Below the pieces are notes generated by a model. That model did no database searches. It was not told where the DNA came from and saw nothing but the letters and a program-made list of their open reading frames with translations. Source: Prinsepia uniflora (Eukaryota > Streptophyta > Magnoliopsida > Rosales > Rosaceae). From it: a stretch of DNA of 64,000 nt. The stretch lies in assembly GCA_032719365.1 (NCBI GenBank), contig CM064866.1:72241028-72305027 (forward strand), read 5' to 3'. Below are positions 36,650 to 47,766 of this stretch, one piece after another; position 1 is the first letter of the stretch; every line of letters begins with the position of its first letter. A program made the position numbers and the translations under genes.

Positions 36650-38824
36650 ATGGCTAGAACACACCGATCCACACGAGCCTTCGAGGCTGCCTCATCTGCT
36701 GCTACGATCGCTACCGTGAGTGAACTTTTCCCAACAATTCCAGAGGAATCACTTTCCCGTCTCCTGCACGGCCCGCGCCACACGTCAATTCATCTACCGT
36801 TCGGAAGGCCAGATTGGACACCTATGTTCAGTTTCGGAACGTTCCCCATGGCCGCTGCTACTGTGAACCCCCTACCTGCAACGGAGACAGGCGAAACGTT
36901 TTTTCACCAAACGGACGGCCTGCTAACAGGAGAAGCATCTCTGAGAGTCCCAAATCAGCTCCATGCCGACTTGGACCTAAGGAGTCACTTGGACGTCCTG
37001 CGCAACTCACAGGCCGACACCCAAGTACCAGGGAGACATGATTCCTCGCATCTGTATGAAGGCGCGCGACGTGCGCCCTGACATGCTACTCATCACGAGC
37101 AAGCACTTAGGGGGTCACCTCCGCGATTCGGACTGACACAGCTGGTCAAGCAGTTGAGCAACCAAGTTCGGACCCAATCGGAGCTCTTACAACAGCTGTT
37201 GGGGGACATCGGGACTTCCAGAACCTCAGAAAAAGGCCATGAACCTCGCAGAACGTCAAAGGACATCCCGAAACGCGCTGGCAAGGAACATGTCCGCTGC
37301 CAGACAATGTCCCGAGACAGGTCACTGAGCGACTTAGGGGAAGAAAGCTGCACTCCCAGAGCAAGAGGACAAGATCAACCGAAGCCATCAGCCCGAGAAC
37401 GACTCGGATGACGCCCCGGGGCACTTTCGCGCATTGAGTACCCACGCGATAGCCGACGGCGACAAGCAGTCTCACGTACGTCACATACCCACTCAGATGA
37501 TCACATCGAGGAAGACGAGACTTACTCGCCAGTAGGCTCGAGAGTCAAGCCCGCAGAAACCCGAGGGAGTCGACGTGATTTGACCTGGCGTGGAAACCCC
37601 CATCACAAAGAACATTTGCACACTGAGGACGTCCAAAGGATGCTAGATCGAAGCCTCCAGGGAGTTCAACGAGACAGAGACTTGGAAGATGGCCTTTGGC
37701 GTCAAATTCAGACGTCATTATCTTCACCATTCGTGAGGGACATTGAGGAAGAGCTGTTTCCTCAAAAGTTTTCAACTCCCAACTTCAATCAATACAAGGG
37801 AACCTCCGATCTGGTAAAGCACATCAATTATTATCGGGGGGTCATGGCACCTCACAGGCACAACGACGCGCTCATGTGCAAAGTTTTCCAAGCCTCGCTG
37901 TAAGGTCAGGCGACAACGTGGATCAATTATCTCCCTAGAAGATCAATCGCTTCTTTCGAGGACTTGGCCCTTGCTTTTGTGAAGGAGTACTCACAGCTCC
38001 GCACCGTCGAAGTCAAGGATGACCATCTCTTCACCGTCCAAAAGAAATCCAAAGAAACCTTGCGGCAATACATCATGAGGTATTACGAAGAAAAATCCCG
38101 CATCACGGGATGCATCGATCTCGTCGCAACCATGACATTTAAGCAAGGCATACCACGGGAGAGCCAGCTCTACGGAGACATCGTCATGAGCGCCCGAAGT
38201 CTCACCAAGATATTGTCCCTGGCGGAGCGACATGCATGCTAGGAGGACGAGAAAAATGCCACCCATGCCACCAACCACGTCGAGGAAGATAGACATCTCA
38301 CAAAGGTATTTTCGCAGCCAAAGGGTGATGCCCACCGCGGGAACTCAGTAGAGAAAGCCAACAAGCGCAAAGGAAACCCGTCATCTAACACGTTCTCGGG
38401 TGCAAATCTAAACACACAGTTTTCGATACCTTTCCTCCAAATATACAATCAGATAAAGGAAAAACTGTGGTTTGAAAGACTAGCTCCCGTCAAAGGCAAC
38501 TAGGAGAGGCCCGACAAGACAAAATGGTGTGCCTATCACAATTGTTATGGGCACGACGTAAGCTCTTGCTAGACTTTCGAAAGATACCTCCAGGATATCT
38601 TGAAGGAAGGACACTGCACTGAGTACGTTAGAAAAATAGGCAACGGATCGTCTCGGAAACAAAGACCCCCAGGAACCCGCACAAAAGATGATCCGCGTGG
38701 ACACCATCATTGCCGAGTCCGAGTTGCAGGGAACAATCATGAAACTGAATCAGTGACCAAGTCATCATCGAAGACACAAATTTTGTGGTTAACATTCGGC
38801 TTAGTGCCTACTTTGCTCACATAG
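36650..38824 (+). pseudogene. Gag of the gag-only element, interrupted by stops only
   Basis: A single reading frame of about 725 codons runs the whole way, broken by in-frame stops (near 37079, 37409, 37901, 38240, 38501 and 38570) but with no frameshift that I can see. The N-terminal part (SELFPTIPEESLSRLL) is not a known domain. The retrotransposon gag domain lies at about 37720-38240 (FSTPNFNQYKGTSDLVKHIN, TWINYLPRRSIASFEDLA, MRYYEEKSRI). The knuckle CAYHNCYGHDVSSC is near 38530 and resembles the Tat gag knuckle at 10700. Most of the stops are one C-to-T step from Arg or Gln codons. Confidence 0.85.
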
Positions 38825-38914
38825 CATCTTTCAATAAGATTAAAGATATTTCGTTTCAGCGTCTAATGAAATTGTCTTATCGCCTACGCTTTTGTTTAGA
38901 TAGCACTAGGCCTT

Positions 38915-39480
38915 CACCACTCGAAACACTCTAAGCCTTCGCCCCGCGAAGCACCCCAAGTCTTCGCCAGGTGAAGCACTCCAAGCCTTCGTCATGCGAA
39001 GCACTCCAAGCCTTTGCCATTCAAAGCACCCAAGTCTTCACCATGCGAAGCACTCCAAGCCTTCGTCATGCGAAGCACTCCAAGCCTTCGTCATGCGAAG
39101 CACTCCAAGCCTTCCTCATGCGAAGCACTCCAAGCCTTTGCCATGCAAAGCACCCGAGTCTTCGCCATGCAAAGAACCCCACCCCAAGCCTTCGCCATGC
39201 GAAGCACTCCAAGTATTTGCCATGCAAAGCACCCGAGTCTTCGCCATGCGAAACACTCCAAGCCTTTGCCATGCAAAGCACCCCGAGTCTTCGCCATGCG
39301 AAACACTCTAAGTCTTCGCCACGCGAAGCACTCCAAGCCTTCGCCCTGCGAAACACTCTAAGTCTTTACCCCGAGAAGCACTTCAAGCCTTCACCATGCG
39401 AAGCACTCCAAGCTTTCTCCATTCAAAGCACAACAAGTCTTCACGATGCGGACCACGCCACGACTTCGCCACGCGAAGCG
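38915..39480. repeat. 25-bp tandem array of hairpins in the gag-only element
   Basis: About 22 imperfect units of CTTCGCCATGCGAAG followed by CACTCCAAGC; exact 25-bp spacing is clear at 39061-39130. Each unit contains the stem CTTCGC/GCGAAG with a 3-nt loop. Several units change both arms together to CTTTGC/GCAAAG (near 39010, 39135, 39215 and 39262). All six frames stay open over long stretches only because 25 is not a multiple of three; I do not read it as a protein. Confidence 0.9.
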
Positions 39481-40772
39481 CTCAAGGATCGTCCCAGAAA
39501 GGCACATGAAACCATCCAAGAACTTGACTTGTTGGAGTCGGAAATCTACTAAAAAAACACTTGCAACCCCACCAAGAGGGCCAACCATCAGGCAACGAAA
39601 AACAATGGGCAAATGTTTTAACATGCGAAGTCCAATTCTGCATTTCAGCACACGAATATGAGATTCATTCGATCATAGGTCACTCAATTTTGCTCACCCT
39701 GACATAAGCTTGATGGCCCTACAAAGCTACGGAAGTCAGCTTTCTAACGCCGTTTGTAATGACCCGTCCTGAGTGTCGGGATTGAATATTAATTAATTAT
39801 AGTTTAGAATGACTAATCTGGGATTAGTGGAGCGAAATCAGACGAAATGTACAAAATGACCGTTTTACCCCTAGGCGTGGGCAAAATGTTAACTTTTAGT
39901 TCTGGCGGTCAAACGAACTTTGACCAATGACTGTGACGTAGTTCGGGACGTCGCAAGTTCATAGACAGGTGGCACGTTCGATTCCCACATTCGAGGAAAA
40001 AGTTATGACGTTCGGAAGTTCGAGGGCATTTTCGTAATTTGGACGAAAAGGGGGAAAATTTTGACTTTTTGTTTGACAACTAATTTTCACACGATTCGAG
40101 GACCGTCAGGTAGGTCTCGATGCCCTGAGTACAACGACAGGCGGCACGTCGAAAACGGAGTTCGGGTGACCAAGTTACGGGTCACGGAAGTCTAGGGGCA
40201 AAATGGTAATTTGTCGAACGAAGCGAAAAATGGTCTTTTAACATTGATTCTTGCTGCCAGATAGTGACATCTGTCACTTTGTCTTCTTCTTGCCCCAGAG
40301 AACATGGAAACGGGTCTTAAGGAAAGCATAATCATACTTACTTTGGACATTAACCCCTAAATTATGGCTTGTCTTCATCATTATCAATTAACAGCTGATA
40401 AACCATTGTTGAGCTGCATTTGTGTAATTGAGAGATTAGGGGAGCCGAATTGAGAGAATGGAACTCGAGGGACTAAGAGTAACTGGTTTTACAGAGCTCG
40501 AAAAATCTTGAAAATTGGAGGGAATTTCGAATTCGAAATTGTGAGCGGTGAGGATCACAATTGAGGCCTGATTAAGACTCCTGAGATCAAAACGAACCTT
40601 TCTGCAACAAAAACGAAGAGAAATCGTGTCGACTTGGGGAAGAACAGAAGCCTCCATTGCCGTTTAAAATCGAGCTTGGGTTCTACTAGTTAGAGGTAAG
40701 AATTTATCAAATTGATCTTGTAAAAACGTTCCTTACACTCTCACGATACTCACTGTATGAATTAATTTGAAA

Positions 40773-43399
40773 TGTAACGCCCCGAAAAATTCAAAAATTG
40801 TAAAATATTAAAATAATGTGAAAATGACGTTTTACCCCTAGAAGGACATGGCTAAAAGTTGACTTTTTGTTTGGTATACTGTTTGTACATTTTTCTTGTG
40901 TCATTGTGTAGGTCTCGGAACGCTGAATCCATAGACAGGTGACACGTCAAAAACGGAGTTCAGATGAAGAAGTTACGGGGTTGTGAAGTGTAGGGGTAAA
41001 ATGGTAATTGTACTTAAGGGGGGGGGGGTAAAATGGTAATTGGGACCAAAGTGATTAACGGTGCAAGTAATGACTATGCAGTCCACTTGCTGATTCAAAT
41101 CCCTTTACCCCAGCTGTGGACACTTGTCCATGTTGAGAAACCAATTAGTGGCACTTAAGTGGTGTCACCATTAATTAATGTAATTAGTAGATAAGTGATG
41201 ACAATTAGAAACAAAATAGTCCTCGACCAAGAACACAAAGCAGAGAACACAAAACCCTTCCCTTGATCGATTCTCAGCAAAATAGCGGAAATCAGCGCAA
41301 TAACGTGATCAATTAGTGTAAATTGGAGAGAAAAACCGAAAAGGAATCAAACCAACTCGAATTGGAACCTTGCTGAGCTTACCCGAAAATTCATTCAAAA
41401 TCTCCATTTTCGAATTTGAATAATTGGACGTGAGATTAAGCTTCCTGGGAGCTAAACAACTCGAACCCAATCAACTGGAACGAGAATTGGTGGAGAAATC
41501 GTGACGTACAAGCCCTGCAACTGTTTGGAAAATCGAGCTTGAGTCGAGTTACTTAGAGGTAAAATTTCATGAAATTGATCTCGATTTCGTGTTCATTATA
41601 GTCCTATGATGCTTCTGGTGTGAACAATTGAAGGAAACAGGTGAGTTTTGGCTGGGACTCGAATTCAAACCCGACGGGTGTTCATCTTGAGTCGAGATGA
41701 TTGAAGGCTAAATTAATTGAATTAAAGTTATGGAACTATATGTCAGATTGAATTTAGGATAATGAGTGAAAGAACAGAAGGAATTGAGTTAGAATCAAGG
41801 GAAACCAAGTCGGGTCTGATCGCGGGTCTACAACCCGTTTACCAGAGAAACGGGCGAGAGAGAGAACTGTCGCAGCCACTGTTCACGGCGTGTGGCTGTC
41901 ACGCGCAGCCGCTTGCGGCGGCGCGTGACTGCGCGTGACCGGGAATCTGAGGAAGGGTCCAACATACTTTTTAATGTTCTCGATGATACGGACCTATTGG
42001 CGTTAGTTTCGGGTCAATCGGATATAAATTGAGGATAGTTTTGCGTATCCGAAGCGTATAGGTTACATTTAAATAATATTATTTTATTCCGACGATTTGG
42101 AACTCGTACCTAAGATTATATGATACTGTAGTAACCCTATATTACATGTTTGACAGGCCAAAATATTCTCAGGACAGCGGACGAGAACGAACAGCTCGAA
42201 TCCGAGCAATCTGGACGGTGTGTGAGTGGACTTTTGTTTTCTACCCTAAATGCATGCATATATGTTTTAACTACTTTTAAATGCTTATAATATGATTTAA
42301 ATTGACTTGCCATGATTAATGATGTGATATGATGATTTCCGGATTTTGGGAATATTATATTATTATTATATTGCTTTTGGGCACGAATTTCAAGAAAATC
42401 ATAAAATTGTGATTTTGGGCGATGGCCTAAGATTTGAGATGGATTTTGACTTTGGAACTAAATTACATGATTTAAGTGAAGAAATTGAATTATAAATGAT
42501 CTGTTAGACATGAATTTATGGAATTTACTCGTGTTGTGGAAATGCTATATTTCGGGCAGAAACCCTGTTGAACTATTGATTTGATTTTGAGATTTAAATA
42601 TTTTTAAAATGAGATTCTTGATTAGTGGTATCATCCTCGGTGATTTGATGGTCTCCTCCAGACGTCGTAGATCCTGGAGTAGTCACGATCCACTGCCTGG
42701 AGATGAGTAACTCCGAGGGGAGGCTCAGTCTCAGGAGTGTGAGTTTATGTTGATATCCTCCAGACGTCGTTGATCCTGGAGATGATATCACCCCAGACGT
42801 CGTTGATCCTGGGGAGGTACTCGGACGTGAGACACCCGAGTTGCACGCGTTGCATTTATATCGTGACGGGTTATTGAATATTAAGATTGGATGTTGAGGA
42901 TGGTGGTATCATGATTGATTTTGAATTATATTAACTATTTTCTTTTACTTTGATTTATATAACTCATGTTTTATATGATATGCATGCATGTTTGTGAAAA
43001 CTGGAGGGTAAGATTATTTTGATAAATGTATTTCTAAACCTTTATTTTTGTCCACTCACACCTTTACTGTTTTGTACCCTCCAGGCCCGTGCACAGGTAC
43101 TGAGGCTCGTATTGAGGCAGAAGAATAAACAAACCGTTGCGTACTCGAGTTCTGACCGCGTAGGACTTTAATCCTTATTTGTAAATATTTCTTATGCTCT
43201 GTAAACCGGTTGACGACTGAAATAGTCAACGGTCCTAAAAACGTACATATCCCTAGTCTGACTATGTGTGTTGTTGGTTATGTTATCTTATGTACTTATA
43301 TATATATATTTGGACTACTTTTGGTATTTTAAAATCATAGTCAGACGGGAGCAGGATCATTCACGATTATCGAGGAATAATCGGGATGGGTCCTGTCTA
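40773..43399 (+). repeat. 5' LTR of the Tekay-like element (about 2.63 kb)
   Basis: Starts TGTAACGCCCCG. The end reads CCTGTCTA where the 3' LTR reads CCTGTCA, so the CA terminus has been altered and the exact end is uncertain by two bases. It has a G run at 41021-41030 that is longer (15) in the 3' LTR. The GC-rich hairpin is at 41899-41928, and CCAGACGTCGTTGATCCTGG-type repeats at 42655-42815. Confidence 0.93.
42220..43061. repeat. LTR inverted-arm cassette, Tekay-like 5' LTR
   Basis: GTGTGAGTGGAC (42220-42231) and GTCCACTCACAC (43050-43061) are exact 12-bp reverse complements. ATGCATGCATAT (42249-42260) and ATATGCATGCATG (about 42979-42991) lie just inside. The right arm is followed by CTTTACTGTTTTGTACCCTCCAGG. 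Confidence 0.9.
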
Positions 43400-43401
43400 A
43401 T

Positions 43402-43413
43402 TGGTATCAGAGC
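43402..43413 (+). other. Primer-binding site of the Tekay-like element
   Basis: TGGTATCAGAGC, complementary to the 3' end of plant initiator-Met tRNA, two bases after the LTR. Confidence 0.93.
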
Positions 43414-43491
43414 ATAGGTTGCGGTCTAAGTTCGGCACACGGTGTGCATGGGTTGTTATACTAATCTGTTTCTGTTTACAGCTACCTCAAA

Positions 43492-44491
43492 ATGCCTCCG
43501 CGACTCGAGCCTCGTGCACAGCCTGGTGAAGAGATAGAGAGTCCAGATGTCGAAAGAGCTCAACGATTAGGGGCCACTAGCTTTACGTGCCAGACCAACC
43601 CAGACGAAGCCTATGATTGGATTACCTAGTTGGAGAGGATTTTTTAGATCATGCGATGTCCACCCAGAGACATGGTTCCCTTAGCCACGTTTATGTTGAG
43701 TAGTCAGGCGTATAGATGGTGGCGCGGCTTACAGTTGACGGGATTGGATGCTAGCACCCTGACTTGGGAGGATTTCAGGCATCGTTTCCTAGATCAATTC
43801 TATCCTCGTTCCTTTCGTAATGCCAAGGAAGTGGAGTTCCTTCAGCTGCAACAAGGAAATATGTTTGTGGCTGATTATGAACAGAAGTTTTTGAATTTAG
43901 CAAATTTCGCTCCTCTGTATGTGGCCAATGAAGAAGATAAGTGCAGAAGGTTTGAACAGGGGTTACGGAATGAGATTCGTGGTGCTGTAACAGTGGGATC
44001 GTTTGCTACTCTGAGAGAGTTATCTGATGCTGCCGCTAGAGTTGAGGCAAAATTACCAGTACGACAGCAGTTTTCGGGTTTCGGCCGGCGCCGAGAGCGA
44101 TCATATCAGGGATTCCTGAACCAAAGATGGCCAAAAAGGGGTGGTTTTAGTTCTGGATCTTCTGGTGGTACTCGACCGAGTTATAGCAGCGGAGGAGGTA
44201 CGCAGAGATTTGGTGTTCGACCTCAGGCAACAACTCAGTCCAGTGGAACATCTGTGGGATCTACTGCGAGACAGAGTGAGAGATCTAGTCGGCCGAGTTC
44301 AGTGACTTGTTTTTCTTGTGGAGAGCCTGGACACATTATAAGGAACTGCCCATACCGGTCAGGTAACAGTGGTAGAGGTCGGGGGACAGTATAACAGAAT
44401 CTGAATACAGCCTCGACTTTTGACGCAACTGGAGGAAGCGGAGTTGGTCGCGGACGTGGTTGATCACGGGGACGTGGTCAGACTTCAGGAC
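43492..44491 (+). pseudogene. Tekay-like gag (start of the gag-pol frame)
   Basis: Starts at ATG 43492 (MPPRLEPRAQPGEE). In-frame stops are TAG 43627, TAG 43645, TAA 44392 and TGA 44461, each one C-to-T change from Gln or Arg codons. The gag domain is clear (YRWWRGLQLTGL, FLDQFYPRSFRNAKEVEF, YEQKFLNLANFAPLYV, FEQGLRNEIRGAV), and the knuckle CFSCGEPGHIIRNC lies near 44315. The frame is cut at 44491 by the solo LTR and resumes in the same frame at 47767. Confidence 0.93.
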
Positions 44492-46371
44492 TGTAACGAC
44501 CCGTCCCGAATTCCGGGATTAGATTAGTGACTAATCTCGATTAGTGAGGTTGAACGGTGGTTAGTAGGGCGGAATCAGACAAAATGTGCAAAATGTTGAC
44601 TTTTTGACCAGATGGTCAAACGGACTTTGACCGATGATCGTGACGTAGTTCGGGACGTCACGAGTTCATAGACAGGTGGCACGTTCGATTCCGACATTTG
44701 TGGAGAAAGTTAAGATGTTCGGAAGTTGAGGGGCATTTTGGTAATTTTGGTCAATTGGGGTCAAATGTTGACTTTTGACCGGGAGGTCCGATGGACGAGG
44801 GCCAAGGACCGTTACGTAGGTATCGTCGATACGAATCCAATGACAGGCGGCATGCAAAAATCGGAGTTCCGACGACGAAGTTTTGGTCACGGGAAACGAA
44901 TTTACGAACCGAGGCTCGGATTAAAATAATAATATAATAATGAATAGTAACTAATGATTGTGCACATCCGGATGAGTGACAAGTGTCACCAATCCCTTGT
45001 TTCCAGCTCCATGTTTCCCTCCCAACACCATCATCACCCCTAATCATCATGTTCTCCATCATTTTCCTTTATTTTCTTTGAATTTTCTTCAAACCGTGCA
45101 CAATTTGGGGGAGGATTGAACTGGGAGAATTGGCTCCCTTCCCTTGCCGTTCTTGAGAGAAAAATGAGAGATTAGAGGATTGGGACATCAGGGGAAACAC
45201 GAGGGATTGAGGGAGTGTTGAATTCTGGGTTTCGAATTTTAGAAAAATTGGGGGGAAAATTTGAAATGGAGGAATTGAGCTGTGAGGATCGATTTGGTGC
45301 TCACATTCAGCTTTCTGGGAGTGCCACAATCATAATCGTCGAAGGAACGAGGGAAATTGGCAACGTTTTGGCTCTAAACACACTTGGTGATAGAGGTGGA
45401 AATTCGAGGTTGAGTCGAGGAATTGGAGGCTTTGATTGACGAAATTGAATTAGGGATTATGTTCCTGAGGATCCCACAATGCTTCTGGAAGGATCAATTG
45501 AAGGAAAACGTTGGAGATTGATGAAGTTCCATTATTGCACAGTGTACGGCTATCGAGCTTGAGTCGTGGAGTTTGAGCAATGGATTGATGCAATTGAGTT
45601 GGGGGAAATGTTTAACGGAGTCCATGGAAGCTTCTGGTTGAATCAATTTAATGAAATCGATCGAAATTGAAGGAATTCCATGAACGAACAGTAACCTGGG
45701 TGTTCTTCGTGTTCATCGTGGAATCGATGGATTTTAGGTAAGTGATCGTGTAATTGATGTTACAGACCTGTAATTGAACTAAGAAAGAAACTAACTGAAT
45801 GATCAATTGGAAGGTTTAAGGCTGAATTGATGGACTTTTAACCGGGTCGTCTCGCGGGCTAATTGGACCCGTTTACCAGACATACGGGTTAGGCTGGTGA
45901 CACTGTAGCAGACGCGTGGGTTTCACGCGCAGCCACTCACGGCGGCGCGTGGGCACGAATCTCGAGGTGAGGTCAACATGACTTCTGTCCTATTTAATGT
46001 AACGAACATTTTGGGATTGGTTTCGTATCGATTGGACACCGTCTCGATATTGTTCGGGATGTCCGAAGGTTTTAAATCAAGTTTAAAAATAGTTAAAAAT
46101 TTGGGAAAATTACGGGAATTTGATAGGATGTTAATGATGAGGTTAGTGACCCTCTAATGTAATTTGGACAGGATTGGGAGTCCCGATGATAGTGGTGTGG
46201 CCCGGGAGGGCCAGTGGCACGCGTATCGAGGCATACCGTTAAAACGGTCTGTGAGTGGACTTTGATTTTATAAATTCTATGCATGCTTAAATGTTTTATA
46301 TGGATTATGGTTGTGATTGTATGATGTTGATTTGGTTGTTGGTAAATTGTATGGTTTCACGTATTTCGAGA

Positions 46372-46397
46372 CGATTTACGTGCTTGCACGTAAATCG
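46372..46397. promoter_or_regulatory. Perfect 26-bp palindrome with ACGTG words
   Basis: CGATTTACGTGC (46372-46383), a TT spacer, then GCACGTAAATCG (46386-46397). ACGTG is the core of ABRE/G-box-type bZIP sites. A decayed TACGTGCTTATACGTA version sits at the corresponding place in the LARD LTRs (about 12480-12494 and 18698-18712). Confidence 0.6.
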
Positions 46398-46479
46398 AGG
46401 TTTTCCGGTTTTACATGGATTTTCCATATTTATGACTTGGATATAATATGATTAAATGGTTTTGAAATTGGAAATATAA

Positions 46480-46860
46480 ACTCGGGCTTGAGGCCCACTT
46501 GTTTTGGAAATTTCGGACTTGGAGTCCAGTTGATACGTAATCGGGCCGGGGGCCCAGTTGGTTAATGAAATCAGGTCAGGGGCCCAGTTGATATGAAATC
46601 GGGCTGAGACCCATTTGAGTTATGTTATCGGGCCAGGGGCCCAGTTGATTTACGAATTCGGGTCGTGGGCCCAGTGGGTTTATAAGTCGGGTCGTGGGCC
46701 CAGTGGTTCATAAAATCGGGCATGAGGCCCAATTAGATTATAATGGTGATTTCGGGTCAGGGACCCTATGTTTAATAATTGTGATTTTGGGTCAGAGACC
46801 CTAAATGGAATTACGTGGTTTTATGGAAATTTCGGGCAGGGCCCATTGTAATGATGTGAT
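46480..46860. repeat. Short GGGCCC-type tandem repeats inside solo LTR 44492
   Basis: About eight imperfect units of 35-45 bp with the core TCGGGCCAGGGGCCCAGTTGA or variants (TCGGGTCGTGGGCCCAGT). They lie between the inverted arms, where the LARD family has CCGTCATG repeats and the Tekay-like family GACGTCGTTGATCC repeats. Confidence 0.8.
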
Positions 46861-47766
46861 AAAAGGATTTAATAAAACTGTTTTCCATATACCATCTGGA
46901 TACAAGGATATATGATGGTCTCCTCCAGATGTCTTAGACACTGGGGAAGTCACGGTGCATTGCCTGCGAGGGGTCATTATACGGAGCAGCCGGACCGTAT
47001 GATGACTCAGGAGTAAGATTGCTATGATTGACGTCAGGGACGTCAGACATCAGGGATGTCAGATATATGGACCCGGAGAGACCCCGGGCAGCACGCGTAG
47101 CTTATTAATACCGTGAGATATGACGTCAGGGACGTCAAGCGTCTGGGACGCTAAGCATCAGGGATGCTGGTGATGGTAATGGTAAAATATGGATTAATGA
47201 ATTTATGAAATGGCTTTTCGGTTGGATATGTGTTATGTGGTAAAAATGGATTATTGGTTATGAAATGGTATGTCGGGTCGGGGACCCTAAATGGTTTTGG
47301 ATTTATGGATTTATATTTATGGCTTTGGGCGGTGGCCCACATGGTTTTAATATGTCTGGTGGTGGTATTCCACAGTTTTGGGCTGAGTTCCCACACTTGG
47401 TGTTAAATTAATGATTTTTGGGCTAAGGCCCTAATGGCTCGGTTGAGCAAACGTTTTGGTTACTGGTTTTCGTGGCATGCATACGTTTTTATTGGAGGGC
47501 ATAAATGTCTTATAAATGTGTTTAATAAAATTATTGGTTTTTGTCCACTCACAGCTTTTGGTTTTAATGCCCTTCAGGTTGATTATGGATGAGACTGCAG
47601 CAGAGACTGGGACATTGCACGCCTCCTCTATCGATCCTTGCGCACTCTGGATGCCCCGTTTGGGCAGTGGCTTTTGGTTATCCCTTGTCTGACACCCCTT
47701 GTTGGACGGGAGCAGGGCATATTCCACGGTAATCCCAGTGGGATTGGGATGGGTCCTGTCAAGGAC

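Larger units (their letters stand above)
46249..47554. repeat. LTR inverted-arm cassette, solo LTR 44492 copy
   Basis: CTGTGAGTGGAC (46249-46260) and GTCCACTCACAG (47543-47554), exact reverse complements. The outer pair is C:G here and G:C in the Tekay-like family. ATGCATGC (46280) and GCATGCATAC (47476) lie inside. Confidence 0.9.
44492..47761 (+). mobile_element. Solo LTR (3.27 kb) inside the gag-pol frame
   Basis: Starts TGTAACGACCCGTCCCG and ends GGGATGGGTCCTGTCA, with AGGAC at 44487-44491 and 47762-47766. Related to the LARD LTR family (opposite strand there) but longer and with different internal repeats. Contains a GC-rich hairpin (TCACGCGC 45923, GCGCGTGG 45945), inverted arms and a long palindrome at 46372-46397. 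It is the innermost, hence youngest, insertion of the four-level nest. Confidence 0.95.

Noticed and set aside
38915..39480. CRISPR-like array
   Set aside because: There are no unique spacers between the repeats, and this is plant nuclear DNA.
39014..39552. Long open frames on both strands over the 25-bp array
   Set aside because: A 25-bp repeat without a stop in any phase opens all frames; there is no start context, codon bias or known domain.
45215..45439. Small ORFs inside the long LTRs (here and elsewhere)
   Set aside because: They are not kept at the same position in related LTR copies and show no domain.
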